Both the position numbers and the translations under genes were made by a program. From contig NZ_JAFFJV010000005.1 in assembly GCF_016924645.1 (NCBI RefSeq), forward strand, positions 203,823 to 267,822: a DNA stretch of 64,000 bases. Reading direction: 5' to 3'. Of the stretch, positions 39,558-50,400 are shown piece by piece. Below the pieces are notes generated by a model. It was given only the letters and a program-made list of their open reading frames with translations. It was not told the origin of the DNA and made no database searches. Positions within the stretch are counted from its first letter, which is position 1. Every line of letters begins with the position of its first letter. This DNA is from Rufibacter psychrotolerans. Its GTDB lineage: Bacteria > Bacteroidota > Bacteroidia > Cytophagales > Hymenobacteraceae.

Positions 39558-42500
39558 TTAGCGCATCACGGTTACGTAGCCTCTGTAAGTCATTTCCTGG
39601 TTGTCGCAGAGGCGCACCCGCAGCACGTAGTAGTAGGTGCCCTCGGCCAGTCCGCCGCCGTTCCAGTTGTTGCGGTACTGTTTCATGCGGTACACCTCGC
39701 TGCCCCAACGGTTCAGGATCACCAGGTCATTGTCGGGGTACTCCAGCAGGTTGCGCACCACCCAGAGGTCGTTCTTCCCGTCGTTGTTAGGGGAGAACAC
39801 GTTGGGCACGTTGAGTTCAGGGGCCAGGTATTGGGGGGCGATGTCAAGAGAGCTGGAGGCGGTAGAGCAGTTGCCGTTGCTGGCCACCACTAGGATTCTG
39901 GCCGATGCCAGCGGGGCGTTGGCCGGGGCGCGTACGGTTACTTTGTTGGTGCCCTGCCCCGACGTGATGGCCCAGCCTTGCTCGCGGGCCTCAATGGTCC
40001 AGGTGTAGGTAACCCCGGGCTGACTTACCACTGAGAATTGGTTGCCCACGCAGGCCGAGCTTTCGTCCAGGATCACCAGCTCTTTTACCAAAGGTGGCGC
40101 TACGGCAACCCGCAGGTTGGTGACGGCGCTGTTGCCACAGGCATTGGTGGCCTTCACGCTCACGGTGCCGTTGCCTGCCTTGGCCACCACGGCAAGGCTG
40201 GCGGTGCCCTGGCCTTTCAAGATGGTCCAACCGGCCGGAACGGTCCACTCGTATGACTCGGCGCCGGCTACTTCGGCAATGTCATAGACTTGCTGCTCGG
40301 TGGTTTCGCAGAAGGCGGTAGGTCCGGTGATTACGCTGGGAGCCACTATGCTTACCGTACCGGGCGTTACCTGCAGGGTCTTTTCGGCGCTAACCCCGCA
40401 ACCGCTGGTGGCTTGTACTTTAATGGTGCCGCTGGCCGCGGAAGGAATAACGGTGATGGAAGTGGTTCCCTGGCCGGCTACCAGCGTCCAGCCCGTAGGA
40501 ATGGTCCAGTTGAGTTGGGCAGCGCCGGTGATGTCACCAATGCTGTACGTCACCGGGTCCGTATTGGCGCAGAGAAAGCCGCTCCCCGAAATCTCACCCC
40601 TGATCACCGGGATGCTGCTGCCCGGAACAACCGCCACAGTTTGGCTTTCGCTCTCGCCGCAGGCATTCTTCGCCACTACCCTGATGGTGCCGGCGGTGCT
40701 GCCGGCAGTAACGGTAAGCGTGGTGGTGCCCTGTCCTGCTTCCACTTTCCAATCGGCCGGCAAAGTCCATTGGTAGGAAGTGGCCCCCGCTACCGGATCA
40801 ATCCTGAACACTATCCCGCTCTGCCCAATGCACGGCTTCAACGCCGAGGCGGTGGCAATGATGGGGTTTGGCCGGGCCAGCGTAGCCGTCTGAATCTGCA
40901 CTGGCAGGGTGCTGGGCTTGGAGGAAAGGCCACAGGCATTCACCGCCACCACACTCAGGGTTCCGCCGGCGGTGCCGGGGGCCACGGTCACCTGGTGGGT
41001 GCCCTGACCAGAGATAATGTCCCAGCCCGCCGGCAAGGACCAGGTGTAGGCGGTAACGCCGGCCACCGCAGCGACCTGGTAAGTTACCCGGGTGGTGGCG
41101 CAGGTAACTCCCTGGCTTGTGATGGCGCCCAGTACTGGGGCCGTGACAGGAGCAACGCTTACAGCAAGCGTGGTGGAGGCGCTGGCGCCACATGCGTTTC
41201 TAATGGTTACGCTTACCTGCCCTGCGGCAGAGCCCGCCTTTACCGAGATAGCAGTAGTGCCCTGGCCGGCGGTGATGGTCCAGCCGGTTGGTACGGTCCA
41301 GGCGTAGGAGGTGGCCCCGTCTACCGCCGGGATAGCGTACGTCACCTGGTTGGCCTGGGCGCAAACGCCGCTGGTACCGGTAATACGCGCTGGTGCTACC
41401 AAATCACTGGAACCGGCACTTACCGCTAACACTCTTTTCGGGCCGGTTCCGCAACTATACTGGGTGGTGACAGCTACTTCGCCCGTGCCGGAGCCGGCTC
41501 TTACCTGTACCTCTGGGGTGCCCTGGCCGCTGATGATCGTCCAACCAGCAGGTACTTGCCACTGGTACGTTGTAGCGCCGGTGCTGGCGGCTACTTTGTA
41601 CGTCTGCACGGTATTGGCGCAGAAAGCAGTAGCACCCTGTACGGGGTCAGTGGCGGCAGAGAGAGAAATAGGAATGATAGCCAGGGTTTGGGCCGCGCTG
41701 GTCCCGCAGCCCGTGCTGGCCTGTACCGTAAGGTTGCCGGCGGTATTGCCCACTTTTACCACCACGGTGCCGGTGCCCTGTCCGCTCACAATGCTCCATC
41801 CGGCAGGAACCGCCCAGGTGTAGGCCATTCCCGCTACTGGATTCTGAACCTGATAGGTTTGCTCTGTTCCGCCGCCGCATGGGGTGGTGGTGCCGGTAAT
41901 TGCCGCCGGTGCCACAGGCTGCGGAGCCGGGGTAACTTCCAGGCGAAGGGTTGCGCTGGCGCCGCAGGCATTTGCCGCCGCTACGGTAATGGCGCCGGCG
42001 CCGGGTCCTGCCGTAACCTGAATGGAGGTGGTGCCCTGCCCGCTCACAATGGTCCAGCCGCTTGGCACGGCCCAGGTGTACTGGGTGGCCCCAGGCACGG
42101 CATTCACCGAGTACGTGAGCGCTGTTTCAGAAATACACGGGGCGGTAGCTCCCTGGATCGCCGTTGGCGTGGCCGAAAGAGGTTGTGCTACGGTGATGTT
42201 GGTAGAGTCTGTGCTGGTGCTGCAGTAATTGGCGGCCGTTACTTTCACGTATCCGCCCGCCGTACCCGGAGTCACGCTGATAGTTCGGGTGCCCTGGCCG
42301 GAAGTAATGGTCCAACCGGCGGGCACGGCCCAGGTGTAGGTTTTAGCGCCCTCCACTTCTGCCACGGCGTAGGTGCGGGAGGCAGTGGAAGAACAGAACG
42401 CTTTATCTCCCAGAATGGGGCCTATTTTGGCCGGGGCCGAGGAAGACAGGTTTACCTGCAAGGCTGCTTCGGCACTGGTGCCGCAGGCATTCTGGGCTAC

Positions 42501-45491
42501 CACCCGCACGGGCTCAGCCACTGAACCTACCCGCACCACCAATTTGGTTGTGCCCTGGCCCCGCACAAGGGTCCAGCCGGTAGGAATGGTCCAGGTGTAG
42601 GAGGTAGCGCCGGCCACTGGGGCAATGGAGTAGGTGACTTCTCCCTGGTTGGCGCAAAGGGCCGCAGGGCCGGTAATCTGGGTGGGAGCGACAGGAATGG
42701 TGGAAGAAATGGAAACCGGCAGGCTGCGGGTGGTGTTCTGTCCGCAGCCGTTGGTGGCCGTTACCTGAATGCTGCCTCCGTTTGCTCCTGCTTTGACTAT
42801 AATTTCTCGGGTTCCCTGACCGCTTACAATGGTCCAGCCGGCGGGTACCTGCCAGTTGAAGGAAGAAACGGCGTTGTTGGAGGTGATGCTGTAGGTAAGT
42901 TGGTCTGCGCTGGCGCACACCCCTGCTTGCCCTTGAATGGTTGCTGCCAAAGCCGGCGCGCCCGTGGAAGGGGTGACCGCCAGCGCAGTGGAGGTGCTCT
43001 GGCCGCAGGCGTTGCTTGCGGTTACCAGCAGACGGCCTCCCGTGGTTCCTGGCTTTACCACCACCGTGGCAGAGCCCTGGCCCGAAACAAGGCTCCAGCC
43101 CTGGGGCAACACCCAGGTATACGTCAGGCCCGCCACCGGCTGGCTGATGGTGTACGTTTGCTGGGCGCCAGCGCAGGGAGCCGTTTCACCGGTGATGGCC
43201 ACCGTCGCAGCCGGAAGCTCTGACGTGGGGGTTACCAACAGGGTTTTAACGGGGCTGTCTCCGCAGCCGTTGCTGGCCGTAACAGAGATGGTGCCGGCCG
43301 TGGTGCCCGCTTTCACCTCAATAGAAGACGTGCCCTGCCCTGAAACCAGGGTCCAGCCAGTGGGCAAGGACCACACGTAAGATGTGGCGCCGTTGAGTGC
43401 CTTAACTGAGTACGTGAGGTTCTCCTGCGAAAAGCACGGGGCCGCTACCCCTGAGATAATGCCGGGGATGCTGGGCGGCGCAGTACTTACGGTTACTTTG
43501 AGCGTTACGGCAGTGCTTTCGCCGCAGGCATTGGTGGCGATGAGTTTCACCTCACCGGTAGAGTACGCTTTCACGTTAATCCTGCGGGAACCCTGCCCTG
43601 ACAGGAGTCGCCAGTCGGCGGGAACGCTCCATTGGTAAGAGGTAACCCCTTCTACCGGCTCTACCGAGTAGGTCTGTTCAGCCTGCGAGAGGCACAAAGC
43701 CGTGCTGCCCGAAATGGCGCCTATGGCCGGAATGCCACTGGAAACAACTGTTCTGATGGATGCTTCCGGGCTGGTGCCGCACCCGTTCCGGGCTTTTACG
43801 GTCACTTGCCCAGCCGAGGTGCCGGCTTTTACTTCCACGGTGGCGGTGCCCTGCCCGCTGAGGATGGTCCAGCCTTCGGGCACGGTCCAGGTGTAACTGG
43901 TGGCGGTTGGGTCATTGGCTACCCGGTAGGTAATCCGATCGGCATTGGCGCAGACTTGCTCCGGGCCCGACAACTGGGTAGGCTTCTGTGGGGCCGAAGG
44001 AGATACTGCTACCTGGGCCTCGCTGCTGGCGCTTTTCCCGCAGCCATTTTCGGCGGTTACCTTCACCTGTCCGCCGGTGGTGCCCGGGGTGACAGTGATG
44101 GAGGTGGTGCCTTGGCCGCTCTCTATGGTCCAGCCTGCGGGTACGGTCCATTGGAAAGAAGCCGCTCCTGAAACCGGGGCAATGGAGTAGGTGATTCTGT
44201 CTTTACCGCCACAGATCTCCTTGGGACCCGTTATGGTAGAGGGCATGGGCGGGGGCGAAGAAACGGTGCTTACCTCCAGGATGCTTTCCGGGCCTTCGCC
44301 GCACGCGTTTACCGGGCGCACCGAGATCCGGCCGCGGGCTTCGGCGCCCCCGGTGGTCACGGTGATTTTGTTGGTTTCTGCTCCTGACGTAATAGTCCAG
44401 CCTTCGGGAAGGGTCCAGGCATATTTTCGGGTTCCGGCAACTGGGGCCACCTGGTACACATTTCCGGGGGTGTTCACGCAGAGGGACGTTTGCCCGCTTA
44501 CCTCGCCCAGTTTGGAGGGTGTGGCGCAGATAGATAGCTCAGAGGTGTTGTTCTTGATGTTAGGGTCTTTGCCGTCGCCGGTTACGGTGGCCACGGTGGT
44601 GGAAAATTCCGTTCTCTGGATGCTGGCGGTGACCACCAGCACGGCAACGCTTCCGCTGGGCAGTTGGCTGATGGTCCAGTAACCGGTGGCCGGATCATAG
44701 GCTGATCCTACGGAAGTGGTGGAGGTGAGGTATTTATGTCCTGGCTGGTCAAAGGAAACGGCCACGTTGGTTTCCGCCTCGGGCCCCAGGTTTTTCAACG
44801 TGATGGTGTAGGTAACCACCTGGCCCACCCGGTAAGGTCCTTCGGTGACGGTGTGCTTTATTTCCAGGTCAGACACATTGTCGGCCAACGGAGTGATGTC
44901 TGTTTTTAGAAGTGACACACTGCCTGCTTTGCTCCAGAGGTTGCCTTGCACCTGGGCGTTGGTGCTGGTGATGTTCCCGGCGGCTACAACGGCCCCTTTA
45001 AGGGCGGTTTGGTTGCCGAGGGTTACTTTTCCGGCTACCTGCCAGAAAACGTTCCTGGCGTTTACTCCTTTCCCCAGTTCAACGGCCACGCCGGGGTTTA
45101 CCAGCAAGTCGCCCTCCACCTGGAAAATAAAGCTGGCGTTTGGGTGCCTGTTGGCCAGTAGCCGCAGGGTTTTGCGGAGGTGGGCATTGCCTTTGATCCG
45201 GTAAACCCCTGGTTTGAGCTGGCCACCCGACAGCGCCTCGCCCTGCAGGGTGGCGGTGGGCGGTTGCTGCTGCAATTCGGCATACACCCTGGCCAGGTCT
45301 GCCCGTGCCTCCGGGTTCCGGGACGCTGCTGGAAGAACACCGCCTTTTATTTTGCTGCTTTCCTTTCCTTCAACATGGGTGCCTCCTACAACCGTGAACT
45401 GCTGCAATGAATTTAATGCGGGTATTTTCTGTGTATATGCTTCAAACTTAAGCAGAAGCAAGGCAGTGATTAGTAGTAAACGTATTTTCAT
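39558..45491 (-). CDS. Giant T9SS type B surface protein with DUF3494 head and 18 PKD-like repeats
   Basis: A 1977-residue exported protein. Signal peptide (1-20). Residues about 62-200 form an ice-binding-like DUF3494 domain: PTATLQGEAL, LKPGVYRIKG, NASFIFQVEGDLL, ARNVFWQVAGKVTLG and LKGAVVAAGNI follow the family order. Residues 205-322 form a DUF11-type domain (YRVGQVVTYTITLKNLGPEAE). From about 325 to 1880 there are 18 units of about 85 residues with the pattern YTWTVPxGWTIxSGQGT...V-AGT-G-V-V-A-NACG; 17 keep the GQG turn. Residues 1891-1977 are the type B (CHU_C) sorting domain (PNVFSPNNDGKND, ILNRWGSEVY, GTYYYVL). It is probably a long extracellular stalk presenting the N-terminal head. 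Its exporter partner is encoded 15 bases downstream. Confidence 0.93.
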   Translation of the reverse strand: MKIRLLLITALLLLKFEAYTQKIPALNSLQQFTVVGGTHVEGKESSKIKGGVLPAASRNPEARADLARVYAELQQQPPTATLQGEALSGGQLKPGVYRIKGNAHLRKTLRLLANRHPNASFIFQVEGDLLVNPGVAVELGKGVNARNVFWQVAGKVTLGNQTALKGAVVAAGNITSTNAQVQGNLWSKAGSVSLLKTDITPLADNVSDLEIKHTVTEGPYRVGQVVTYTITLKNLGPEAETNVAVSFDQPGHKYLTSTTSVGSAYDPATGYWTISQLPSGSVAVLVVTASIQRTEFSTTVATVTGDGKDPNIKNNTSELSICATPSKLGEVSGQTSLCVNTPGNVYQVAPVAGTRKYAWTLPEGWTITSGAETNKITVTTGGAEARGRISVRPVNACGEGPESILEVSTVSSPPPMPSTITGPKEICGGKDRITYSIAPVSGAASFQWTVPAGWTIESGQGTTSITVTPGTTGGQVKVTAENGCGKSASSEAQVAVSPSAPQKPTQLSGPEQVCANADRITYRVANDPTATSYTWTVPEGWTILSGQGTATVEVKAGTSAGQVTVKARNGCGTSPEASIRTVVSSGIPAIGAISGSTALCLSQAEQTYSVEPVEGVTSYQWSVPADWRLLSGQGSRRINVKAYSTGEVKLIATNACGESTAVTLKVTVSTAPPSIPGIISGVAAPCFSQENLTYSVKALNGATSYVWSLPTGWTLVSGQGTSSIEVKAGTTAGTISVTASNGCGDSPVKTLLVTPTSELPAATVAITGETAPCAGAQQTYTISQPVAGLTYTWVLPQGWSLVSGQGSATVVVKPGTTGGRLLVTASNACGQSTSTALAVTPSTGAPALAATIQGQAGVCASADQLTYSITSNNAVSSFNWQVPAGWTIVSGQGTREIIVKAGANGGSIQVTATNGCGQNTTRSLPVSISSTIPVAPTQITGPAALCANQGEVTYSIAPVAGATSYTWTIPTGWTLVRGQGTTKLVVRVGSVAEPVRVVAQNACGTSAEAALQVNLSSSAPAKIGPILGDKAFCSSTASRTYAVAEVEGAKTYTWAVPAGWTITSGQGTRTISVTPGTAGGYVKVTAANYCSTSTDSTNITVAQPLSATPTAIQGATAPCISETALTYSVNAVPGATQYTWAVPSGWTIVSGQGTTSIQVTAGPGAGAITVAAANACGASATLRLEVTPAPQPVAPAAITGTTTPCGGGTEQTYQVQNPVAGMAYTWAVPAGWSIVSGQGTGTVVVKVGNTAGNLTVQASTGCGTSAAQTLAIIPISLSAATDPVQGATAFCANTVQTYKVAASTGATTYQWQVPAGWTIISGQGTPEVQVRAGSGTGEVAVTTQYSCGTGPKRVLAVSAGSSDLVAPARITGTSGVCAQANQVTYAIPAVDGATSYAWTVPTGWTITAGQGTTAISVKAGSAAGQVSVTIRNACGASASTTLAVSVAPVTAPVLGAITSQGVTCATTRVTYQVAAVAGVTAYTWSLPAGWDIISGQGTHQVTVAPGTAGGTLSVVAVNACGLSSKPSTLPVQIQTATLARPNPIIATASALKPCIGQSGIVFRIDPVAGATSYQWTLPADWKVEAGQGTTTLTVTAGSTAGTIRVVAKNACGESESQTVAVVPGSSIPVIRGEISGSGFLCANTDPVTYSIGDITGAAQLNWTIPTGWTLVAGQGTTSITVIPSAASGTIKVQATSGCGVSAEKTLQVTPGTVSIVAPSVITGPTAFCETTEQQVYDIAEVAGAESYEWTVPAGWTILKGQGTASLAVVAKAGNGTVSVKATNACGNSAVTNLRVAVAPPLVKELVILDESSACVGNQFSVVSQPGVTYTWTIEAREQGWAITSGQGTNKVTVRAPANAPLASARILVVASNGNCSTASSSLDIAPQYLAPELNVPNVFSPNNDGKNDLWVVRNLLEYPDNDLVILNRWGSEVYRMKQYRNNWNGGGLAEGTYYYVLRVRLCDNQEMTYRGYVTVMR

Positions 45492-46064
45492 ACAACTCCT
45501 CCAGGGGGCTTTAGGATGATTTGTTTTATTATTAATCCAATTGTATTAAAGAAATGTACCAAGCGTAGGAATGATAAGAATCTAGTGTCAAGCCTGGAAA
45601 AGGTAGTTCTTTAGGTAGTATGGATGATAAATTTCCTTATTTCCATGGTGATTGATAGCTTTTAAAAATGCTTTGATTAATTGATATAGTACAATAAAAT
45701 TTCACTTGTGCAAAATTATCAAATAAATTGTGATATCCGTGGAATTCTGAACTTTATAATTTTAATTTCGTAATAAAGAGGTTTGCACAACCAAGTGGCT
45801 GTTGGAGGCAAAGGGCTATGGACGGCTACATTACAGGGAAGCAGCCGGTAGCCGTTGCCAAAAGATGATGGGGTGAATTAAAGAAGGCGGTAAGAAAAGA
45901 GCCGGCTTTGCGGAGAGTGCCTGTGCCCTCAACGAATTTGTGGGCGCGGTTTGTAGCGGAAACGAGTGCCTTTGGCTCTAGCTCTGGCTTCACAGGAAAA
46001 TCTTGCTATCGGCTGTAGCTGCCTTTACCCTTCTGCATGCCTCTTGCCTATCTAATCTCAGTAA

Positions 46065-46110
46065 GCCTGTTTTGCTCCTCTTTTAGTGAAAACGGCCGGA
46101 AAATGCAGGC
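46065..46110. repeat. Dispersed palindrome copy O
   Basis: GCCTGTTTTGCTCCTCTTTT and GAAAACGGCCGGAAAATGCAGGC (segments within 46065-46110); the outer GCCTG/CAGGC pair is kept. It lies upstream of the DUF3494 adhesin gene. Confidence 0.6.
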
Positions 46111-46190
46111 ACAACTTCTTAAAACGCACATGCAAGAGCGCAAGGACACAAAGTTGCATGCACCTGGCCCAATGAGCAGAGAGGCTATTT

Positions 46191-46224
46191 ACGGCTTCTT
46201 TTCAGCAAAACAGCCCCAAAACAG
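46191..46224. repeat. Dispersed palindrome copy P
   Basis: ACGGCTTCTTTTC and GCAAAACAGCCCCAAAACAG; the right arm is an exact family match and the left arm is short. It stands about 80 bases from copy O. Confidence 0.6.
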
Positions 46225-46270
46225 ATTTGATTGAAGCGTAAGTCGCAGGGCTGCAAAAGCCTTGGGCATA

Positions 46271-46331
46271 AAAAAAGCACCGGCCTGGGTAGCGTACCCT
46301 TACCAGGAACACGCCACTTAGGCCGGTGCTT
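46271..46331 (-). terminator. Rho-independent terminator for the second PorP/SprF gene
   Basis: 12-bp stem AAGCACCGGCCT (46275-46286) with AGGCCGGTGCTT (46320-46331), enclosing an inner hairpin GGGTA-GCG-TACCC (46287-46299). On the minus strand the stem is followed by a seven-T run, as expected for termination of the gene ending at 46409. Confidence 0.85.
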
Positions 46332-46408
46332 ATTCATCTAAACAGGACACCTCCAGGTGCCCCGTTTAGGATGTTAAGTGCTGCTAGTGCCTTGCGGGGC
46401 AACCAGGT

Positions 46409-47434
46409 TTACCACACCCAGCGGGGGCAAATGACTTTCAATCTGTTGTTGAGCTTGAAGCCCACCATAAACTCATGCGAGCCCGCGCTGTTCTCATTCT
46501 GCCCAGAAGTGGTAAGGTCGTAGGAATACCCGAAGTCCAGCACGTGGCTCACGTACGCGCCAAAGAGAAAAGAGACGGCATCCCTGTCGCGGTAAGAGGC
46601 GCCAATCCATACCCGCTCATTATACATGGCTTTCATGTTCAGGTCAATGGCACCGCGGCTTGGGCCGGCCTTCTTGTACAGGATTGAGGGGGTAAACATC
46701 AGGTCATGGACGCTAAACCGGTAACCTGCCGTCACAAAATAATGCGGGATCAGGCGGCCTGAGATGCTTACGTCCAGCGGAGTTTTAAAGTCGCTCTTGC
46801 TGTTGATCAGCTGGGCCCCCGAAATCCCCAGGAACGCGCGGGAGGTGTAGAGCCAGGTGCCAATGCTCACGTCTGCCTTGGTCAGGTTCACCTGCTCCCC
46901 CAAGAGGGCGGCATCGGTTGGGGTGATGCTTCTGGCCTTGCTGGTATTGAAGCTGTTCTTGAGAACCCCCGCCGAGATGCCCGACGACAGGTTAATGGAC
47001 CTGGTGAGCGGCAAATGGAACGAGTACATGAGGTTCACCGAGCTGGTCTTCAGCAGCCCTGCCTGGTCTACCTGGGCAATGGCCCCAATGCCGTGGTGCG
47101 GACTCACCCGATGGAACCTGTTGTTCCGGTTTACCGAGCTCCTGGGCTTGGTGTTTCTGGCCTTGCCGCGGCCTTGGGCGTTGCGGTCACTCTTGCCAAT
47201 GGAGGCGTGCATGCTGGTGTAGAAGGTGGTAGGCGCACCCTCAATGCCAATCCACTGCTTCCGGTAGGAGGCACGCACGTCCATGTAGTTCTCAATTCCG
47301 GCCACGGCCGGGTTTATGACCAGGCTGTTGGTCATGTATTGGCTGAACTGGGGCATTTGCTGTGCCGCAGCCCTGAAGGAAGCCATCCATACCAATGTCA
47401 GGCTCACAACTACTAAATACTTTCCTGCTTTCAT
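46409..47434 (-). CDS. PorP/SprF-family outer-membrane protein (second copy)
   Basis: A 341-residue barrel protein with a leader (1-26, ending RAAAQ). Family blocks: QQMPQFSQYMTNSLVINPAVAGIENY, SYRKQWIGIEGAPTTFYTSMHASIG, then repeated strands and a C-terminal aromatic (CPRWVW). A basic loop (GKSDRNAQGRGKARNTKPRSSVNRNNR) sits between early strands and is absent from the other PorP copy. The ATG at 47434 is chosen because it starts the leader; the open 11-codon extension overlaps the upstream stop. It starts 4 bases after the giant protein gene ends, so the two are co-translated, and it is the predicted export partner of that protein. Confidence 0.92.
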   Translation of the reverse strand: MKAGKYLVVVSLTLVWMASFRAAAQQMPQFSQYMTNSLVINPAVAGIENYMDVRASYRKQWIGIEGAPTTFYTSMHASIGKSDRNAQGRGKARNTKPRSSVNRNNRFHRVSPHHGIGAIAQVDQAGLLKTSSVNLMYSFHLPLTRSINLSSGISAGVLKNSFNTSKARSITPTDAALLGEQVNLTKADVSIGTWLYTSRAFLGISGAQLINSKSDFKTPLDVSISGRLIPHYFVTAGYRFSVHDLMFTPSILYKKAGPSRGAIDLNMKAMYNERVWIGASYRDRDAVSFLFGAYVSHVLDFGYSYDLTTSGQNENSAGSHEFMVGFKLNNRLKVICPRWVW

Positions 47435-47438
47435 GGCC

Positions 47439-50400
47439 TTATTTGATGATGGTGATGCTTCCGGCAATCGGTTTCTCGTCCTTGTCCAGGTGAATGATGT
47501 AGTAGTAGGCGGCTACCGGCAACGGCTTGCCTTGGTAAGTGCCGTCCCACCGGGTCTTGTAGCCCTGGGAAGAGAAGAGTTTCACGCCCCAGCGGTTGAA
47601 GATCTCTACCGTGCAGTTGGGGTATTTCTCTATGTTCAGGATTTCCCAGTCATCGTTGATGCCGTCTTTGTTCGCCGTAAGCACGTTGGGAATAAAGACT
47701 TCCGGCAGCACGGTCACCGTTACCTCGTCCTTGGAGATACATCCCTCGGCGGTGGTCACCGTGACCGTGTAGGTAGTAGTTTCCTTTGGCGTGGCCGTGG
47801 TAGAGGCGGTGTTCACCGAGGACAACCCGGTAGCCGGCGACCACTCGTATTTCACCCCGCCGGTGGCCACCAGCTGGGTAGACCGCCCTGCAATAATGGT
47901 CACATCGGGGCCGGCGTTTGCCGAAGGCGGAATCACCTCTACCTGCACGGCGGTTCTGCTGCTGGTGCAGCCCTCCCGGGTGACGGTCTGGGCGTAAAAC
48001 GTGGTGGTTTCAACCAGGGCCGGAGTGGGAAACGTAGCACCTACGTACAGCAGCCTTCCGCCCTGCGGCTGGTCATACCACTCTACCCCAAACCCCGGGT
48101 TGGTGACGGTGACGTTGATCCTGTCGCCAGAGCACACCCTGGGAGGCGCCGAGGCCAAGGCCGGGGCTGCCGGTAAAGGCTTCACCAGGATGCGCACCAC
48201 GTTGCTGGGCTGATTCTGGCAAGGAGCCGAAACTACCACCCTTCTGAACCAGGTAGTCTGCGTTAACCCCGCCGGCTGGTAGTTGATGTCTGTGTTGGTG
48301 CCCGGAGCAGGCGTAAACGTGCCGGTAGGACCAGTGGTGCTTACTTCCCACAGGAAAACGTTGCTGGAGCCGCCTCCGGTAGGCAAGGAGCCCTGCAGCA
48401 AGGCAGGAACTACACCGGCGCAAACTTCCTGCTCTGTTCTTATGGTGTTGTTGGCAATAGGCGTGATCACCGTTACCTTAACGGGAGCGCTCTTGCTCTC
48501 CAGGCAAGGGAAAGAGGTCACGGTACGTCTGAACCAGGTAGTTGCCCTGATAGCGCCCGGGGTATAATTGGCCGTTCTGTTGTTGCCGGCGGCAGGAGTA
48601 AACCTTACCCCGTCGGTGCTGCTTTCCCAGAGATAGGTGTAGGTCCCGTTGCCGCCGGTTGGCACCGATCCGCTGAGTGGCTGAACGGCATCACCGCTAC
48701 AGATGGTCTGGTCGGCGGTGATGGTGTTGTTGGCAATGACCGGCACCACCGTGATCTGCACCACTGCCGAGGTAAGGGAGCACCCCCCTGAGAATACCGT
48801 CCGTCTGAACCAGGTGTTCTGGGTAAGGCTCTCGGGTTGGTAGCTGCTGCCGGTGTTGTTGCCTGCCGCAGGAGAGAACCCGCCGGTAGCCCCGGTGGTA
48901 CTGCTTTCCCAGAGGTAGGTGTAAGTGCCGTCGCCCCCTTGTGGTTGCGTACCGGTAAGCATGGCCGGCGGAGTACCCGAACAGGTAGACTGCGGGAAGG
49001 AGATGCGGTTATTTGTGATTACTGGGCTGATGGAGATCCTGACGGCGGCACTTACGCTGGGCAGGCAAGGACCAGCAGTAACCCTGCGCCTGAACCAGGT
49101 GACTGTGGTGATGTTGGTGGGCAGGTAGGTGCTTCCGGTGTTGTTGCCTGCGGCCGGAGCAAACCCGCTGGTAGGACCGGCAGTGCTGCTTTCCCACAGA
49201 TAGGTGTAATTGCCGTTGCCGCCAGTAGGCTCAGTGCCGGTGAGCAAACTAGGGCTGGAGCCTACGCAAAGCGCCTGGTCTGAGGAGACAATGTTGTTCC
49301 CTATGTTTTGATTTACCGTAACTACTACCGCCGTGCGGGGGCTAACGCAGCCTTTGGCATCGGTGATTTGCACGTAATAGGTAGCGTCAGCGGTGAGTAC
49401 CGGCGTGATGAAGGAAGTGCCTTGCCCCAGCAGCGTGCCGCCGGTTTCAGCGTCAAACCACTGGTAAGAGCCTGCGCCGGCTCCTGTTACTGCCAAGATA
49501 GCGCTGTTGTTTTCGCAGATGGTCTGGTTGGCCACGGTAGGCGAGGCCGGCAATGGGTCAACCGTGATTTGCACTGCGGCGGAGGTGCTGGTGCAACCAC
49601 CCGTGCTGACTACCCTCCTAAACCAGGTGGTTCTGGTGAGCGCGCCAGGCGCATAATCCATCGCATCTGCCCCGGGAATTGCCGTGAAATCAGTTGCCGT
49701 GGCCGAGGTGGTGCTGCTTTCCCATTGGTAGGTAAACACCGCGCCCGGTCCGCTGGCGGGTGTGGAGCCCGTTAACCGTTGGGGGGCCGTATTGCTGCAA
49801 ATGGTCTGCGGAGCGCTGATAACGTTATTGGTCACCGGCACGGTAACCGTAACTTTCACCAGGTTGCTCAAGTCGGCTGGGCAGGCGCTTCCTTCTACTC
49901 GTCTCCTAAACCAGGTGGTTTGGGCCAGGTTGACAGGGGTGTAGCTCTGTTGCGTTGCATTCGCAACAGGCGCGAAGCTGCTGCCATCGGTACTGGCTTC
50001 CCAGACATAGCGGTACGTGCCAGAGCCGCCGCTTGGCTGCGACCCCGTCAGCTCCTGCGAAGCCGAACCTGCGCAGATGGTTTGCTCCCCGGCAATGGTG
50101 TTGTTGGCGATAGGCTGTTGCACCTCAACTTTCACCGCCGGACTGGTGGATGTACAGGTCCTGGAAATTACTTTTCGTCTGAACCAGGTGTCTTGGGTAA
50201 GCGCCCCCGGGGCAAAATCCTTGTCAGTAGCCCCTGAGATGTCTGTATAGGTGGAGCCGTCGGTGCTTTGCTCCCATTGGTACGTGAACACATTATCGCC
50301 GCCGGTAGGTTGTGCACCAAGTAAAGGGGCGGGAACCGAGCCGGTGCAAATAGTCTGGGTTTGGCCGTTCGTGATGACATTGTTTTCCAGGGCAGGGCTG

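Larger units (their letters stand above)
45492..46270. other. AT-rich region upstream of the DUF3494 adhesin gene
   Basis: About 780 bases, strongly AT-rich between 45530 and 45780 and unlike neighbouring coding DNA. A CAAAATTA box at 45711-45718 (TAnnTTTG on the minus strand) could be a promoter box, but no partner TTG is in place. Palindrome copies O and P lie near its distal end. No gene seen. Confidence 0.5.

Noticed and set aside
40290..41429. 379-residue plus-strand frame antisense to the DUF3494 adhesin gene
   Set aside because: It mirrors the codon periodicity of the repeat array on the other strand, is extremely Gly/Arg/Ala-rich and has no protein-like motif; 41556-42524 is the same kind of shadow.
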